Shown here in pieces: positions 5,553-6,869 of a stretch of 6,869 nucleotides of DNA. The notes under the pieces are model-generated. The model saw only the letters and a program-made list of their open reading frames with translations. It made no database searches and was not told the DNA's origin. Numbering within the stretch: position 1 is the first letter of the stretch; each line of letters begins with the position of its first letter. This DNA comes from JAGZHZ01 sp963929865 (GTDB lineage Bacteria; Bacillota; Clostridia; Lachnospirales; Lachnospiraceae), in contig CAWVKK010000082.1 of the NCBI GenBank assembly GCA_963929865.1, positions 1 to 6,869 on the forward strand, read 5' to 3'. The translations under genes were made by a program, and so were the position numbers.

Positions 5553-6436
5553 TCAATCAATTCATATTCCCTGGAGCCGACTCCCAGCTCGGCGGCGGCT
5601 TCTATCGTATGGATACCATTGCGGCTGTTGACGCGCTCCATGAAATGCTCCTTTCCCGGGTCATCGGAGCTGACAACGAGATCGATGCAGGCCTGGTCAA
5701 TCGCAACAGGATCGAGGGAAGCCAATATGCCGATGTCCTTCATGCAGGGATCTTCGGCTACCACACAGCAGTCACAGTCCACAGAAAGATTTTTCATCAC
5801 ATTGATATAGGCAATTTTTCCCTCAAAATGCGCTGCCACACTGGCGGCAGCGTCAGCCATAGCCTCCGGAAATACAACGTTGCTGGCGTGCTGCTTCCAT
5901 GTCTCAAAGCGGTCTGCGGTCTTGCCTCCGCTGTGAATCAGAGCCTTTCCTTCTGCGCTGGCACAGCCGATGGACAGCTGCTTGAGAGCGCCGCCGTATC
6001 CTCCCGCAGGATGCCCCTTAAAGTGGGCCAGCACCAGCATCGAGTCATAATGCTCTATATTTTTGCCCAGATAGTTTTCCTTTAGTATCTTTCCGTTCGG
6101 AATCGGCCAGATAACATCGGGTCCCTCGGCGTCCATCAGATCAACAGAAAAGTATTTTGTCCATCCGTGTTCCTCCAGCAGCTTCAGGTGGGAATGCGTG
6201 TGATCCCGCACGCCGCCCGAGGCGTCTCCGTAGGCGGTATTGCACTCTACGACAGTACCGTTTACCTCCTCTACCATAGGACGCCAGAATTCCGGACGCA
6301 GAAAATTCTGATTTCCTTTTTCTCCGGAGTGAACCTTTACGGCCACCTTACCAGGCAGCTGAATATTTAAAGCATGGTAAAGCTTTACGACTGCTTCCGG
6401 AGTGATCTCCCGTGTAAAAAAAACTTTTGAGTTCAT
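5546..6436 (-). CDS. DUF362 domain-containing protein
   Basis: A 296-residue soluble protein of the DUF362 family, function unknown. Typical family blocks are visible: KVAVKVHSGE (30-39), VVECNTAYGD (62-71), the central HFKGHPAGGYGGALKQLSIGC motif (138-158) followed by GK, and the C-terminal DIGILASLDPVAIDQA block (234-249). Just before the last block is a cysteine cluster, VDCDCC plus Cys231 (Cys 221, 223, 224, 231), where family members often carry cysteines. It could bind a metal or an Fe-S cluster, but this is inference. Some relatives carry an added ferredoxin domain; this one does not, although a ferredoxin-type tail is present on the reductase encoded two genes downstream. ATG 6436 follows AAGGAGGA (6442-6449) at ideal spacing. 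It is the first gene of the leftward operon. Confidence 0.9.
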   Translation of the reverse strand: MNSKVFFTREITPEAVVKLYHALNIQLPGKVAVKVHSGEKGNQNFLRPEFWRPMVEEVNGTVVECNTAYGDASGGVRDHTHSHLKLLEEHGWTKYFSVDLMDAEGPDVIWPIPNGKILKENYLGKNIEHYDSMLVLAHFKGHPAGGYGGALKQLSIGCASAEGKALIHSGGKTADRFETWKQHASNVVFPEAMADAAASVAAHFEGKIAYINVMKNLSVDCDCCVVAEDPCMKDIGILASLDPVAIDQACIDLVVSSDDPGKEHFMERVNSRNGIHTIEAAAELGVGSREYELIEL

Positions 6437-6556
6437 AGTAATCCTCCTTACCTGTGCAAAGGATAAATCCTTTTTATTTAAGACTTCCGCCTGTCCGGCA
6501 GAATTTTTACAGCAGCGATGAAAAAGAGCAGACTGTATTCTGACAGCGTGTCACTT
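6437..6556 (-). promoter_or_regulatory. Structured 5' leader of the DUF362 operon
   Basis: The predicted transcript has a leader of about 120 bases with two foldable parts. The upstream part pairs CAGAAT with ATTCTG (6537-6542 with 6499-6504) and, further in, ACAG with CTGT (6533-6536 with 6509-6512). The downstream part is AAAGGAT-TT-ATCCTTT (6473-6458), directly before the Shine-Dalgarno AAGGAGG. The ATCCTTT arm could alternatively pair with AAGGA of the Shine-Dalgarno. It matches no riboswitch class that I recognise. Confidence 0.4.
6541..6553. promoter_or_regulatory. Candidate operator, TGACA-N3-TGTCA (site B)
   Basis: TGACAGCGTGTCA is a 13-bp inverted repeat with perfect 5-base arms. 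It lies just downstream of the expected start (near 6556) of the DUF362 operon promoter. It matches site A at the -35 box, with centres 37 bp apart. A dimeric repressor is implied; no candidate gene for it is evident in the window. Confidence 0.55.
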
Positions 6557-6562
6557 TATGCT

Positions 6563-6591
6563 ACTATAGCACGATCCCGACACAGTGTCAA
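6563..6591 (-). promoter_or_regulatory. Promoter of the DUF362-flavodoxin-reductase operon
   Basis: On the minus strand, TTGACA (6591-6586) and TATAGT (6568-6563) are separated by exactly 17 bases. This is close to the vegetative consensus, with transcription expected from about 6556. It lies 127 bases upstream of the DUF362 start codon and is flanked by two related dyads. Confidence 0.85.
6578..6590. promoter_or_regulatory. Candidate operator overlapping the -35 box (site A)
   Basis: CGACACAGTGTCA contains the perfect 11-bp dyad GACACAGTGTC (6579-6589) and fits the TGACA-N3-TGTCA pattern of site B with one outer mismatch. It overlaps most of the -35 hexamer, so binding would exclude RNA polymerase. 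Confidence 0.5.
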
Positions 6592-6869
6592 TATATGGAA
6601 AAGAATTTTCACATGACGCCCAAATCCGATTGATGGAGAGAACGGAGAAAAGATGCGGCGTTTTTCACAAATGGACCATCGAAAATCGCATTTCAGTTTG
6701 GAAAAAAGGCAGGTATAATCAAAAGTATCAAAAATAGTTTCCGCGGCAGAGAACGCCGGCGCTCTGCGGGGGAGCGGAAAACAAGAAAGACTAACTATTA
6801 AAAGTCAAGTCTAAAATGAAAGTTTTTTGAATGAATTGCAGAAATGCATTTCAGATATAGTTGAACCTT
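6592..6869. other. Right-edge non-coding stretch
   Basis: No convincing coding frame lies here on either strand, and the forward frames are broken by frequent stops. Contents are a TATAAT at 6714-6719 without a good -35 (the best placed hexamer is TTTCAG at 6691), a large hairpin at 6738-6780, and a perfect 12-bp palindrome, GAAATGCATTTC, at 6841-6852. A leftward frame is open from the edge for 23 codons without recognisable features. Confidence 0.4.
6730..6780 (-). terminator. Possible leftward terminator hairpin
   Basis: On the minus strand, TTTCCGC (6780-6774) pairs with GCGGAAA (6744-6738), and inside it GCAGAG (6767-6762) pairs with CTCTGC (6751-6746), with an uneven internal loop. CTATTTTT (6737-6730) follows, so this could stop a leftward transcript entering from the right edge. 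Alternatively it is a structured RNA element downstream of the TATAAT at 6714-6719 on the plus strand. No reader gene is visible. Confidence 0.4.

Noticed and set aside
5489..6085. Long forward open frame opposite the DUF362 gene
   Set aside because: It is antisense to a clear DUF362 protein, shows no family motif and has no convincing ribosome site; GC-rich sequence keeps the opposite frame open.
1..6869. CRISPR array, transposase, tRNA or rRNA
   Set aside because: No spaced long repeats, no recombinase motifs and no recognisable RNA gene were found on either strand by reading.

Overview
The window looks like chromosomal DNA of an anaerobic, low- to mid-GC Firmicute, most likely a gut Clostridia/Lachnospiraceae-type bacterium. 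This is inferred from strong GGAGG-type ribosome binding sites, TTGACA-N17-TATAAT-like promoters, flavodoxins, a ferredoxin-tailed aldo/keto reductase and DUF362/DUF3786 proteins. No RNA gene, CRISPR array or insertion sequence was found.

Layout, left to right. (1) 1-1203: an autoregulated rightward pair, a MarR-type regulator followed by an overlapping flavodoxin. Two palindromic operators lie over and just downstream of the promoter. (2) 1204-1475: non-coding or decayed sequence with a 17-bp dyad. (3) 1476-1918: a leftward, orphan BlaI/MecI/CopY-type repressor whose promoter carries an 18-bp perfect palindrome with a TACANNTGTA core, overlapping the -10 box. (4) 2004-3882: a rightward operon with its own promoter, a DUF3786 protein and an IolW-like Gfo/Idh/MocA dehydrogenase. 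It ends at a strong bidirectional terminator shared with the next unit. (5) 3902-6591: a leftward three-gene operon, DUF362 protein -> flavodoxin -> aldo/keto reductase with two C-terminal four-cysteine Fe-S motifs. Its consensus promoter is flanked by two TGACA-N3-TGTCA-type dyads, and its ~120-nt leader can fold. (6) 6592-6869: no convincing gene; one large hairpin that could terminate a leftward transcript entering from the right.

How the genes may work together: the leftward operon reads as an anaerobic redox module. The flavodoxin would be an electron carrier, the Fe-S aldo/keto reductase an electron-linked oxidoreductase, and the DUF362 protein a partner of unknown function. The reductase lacks residues matching the usual catalytic Tyr and Lys, so its chemistry may differ from NAD(P)H-dependent aldo/keto reductases. 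The MarR-flavodoxin pair is a second, separately controlled flavodoxin unit. Composition shifts along the window. Hand counts of G+C in single 60-base lines are 20/60 at 421-480 (marR), 29/60 at 3061-3120 (dehydrogenase), 36/60 at 4321-4380 (reductase) and 37/60 at 5941-6000 (DUF362). This suggests units of different history.

The best candidates for something undescribed are the DUF362/flavodoxin/Fe-S reductase cassette with its paired operators and structured leader, and the orphan BlaI-type repressor with an intact operator but no visible sensor or target.
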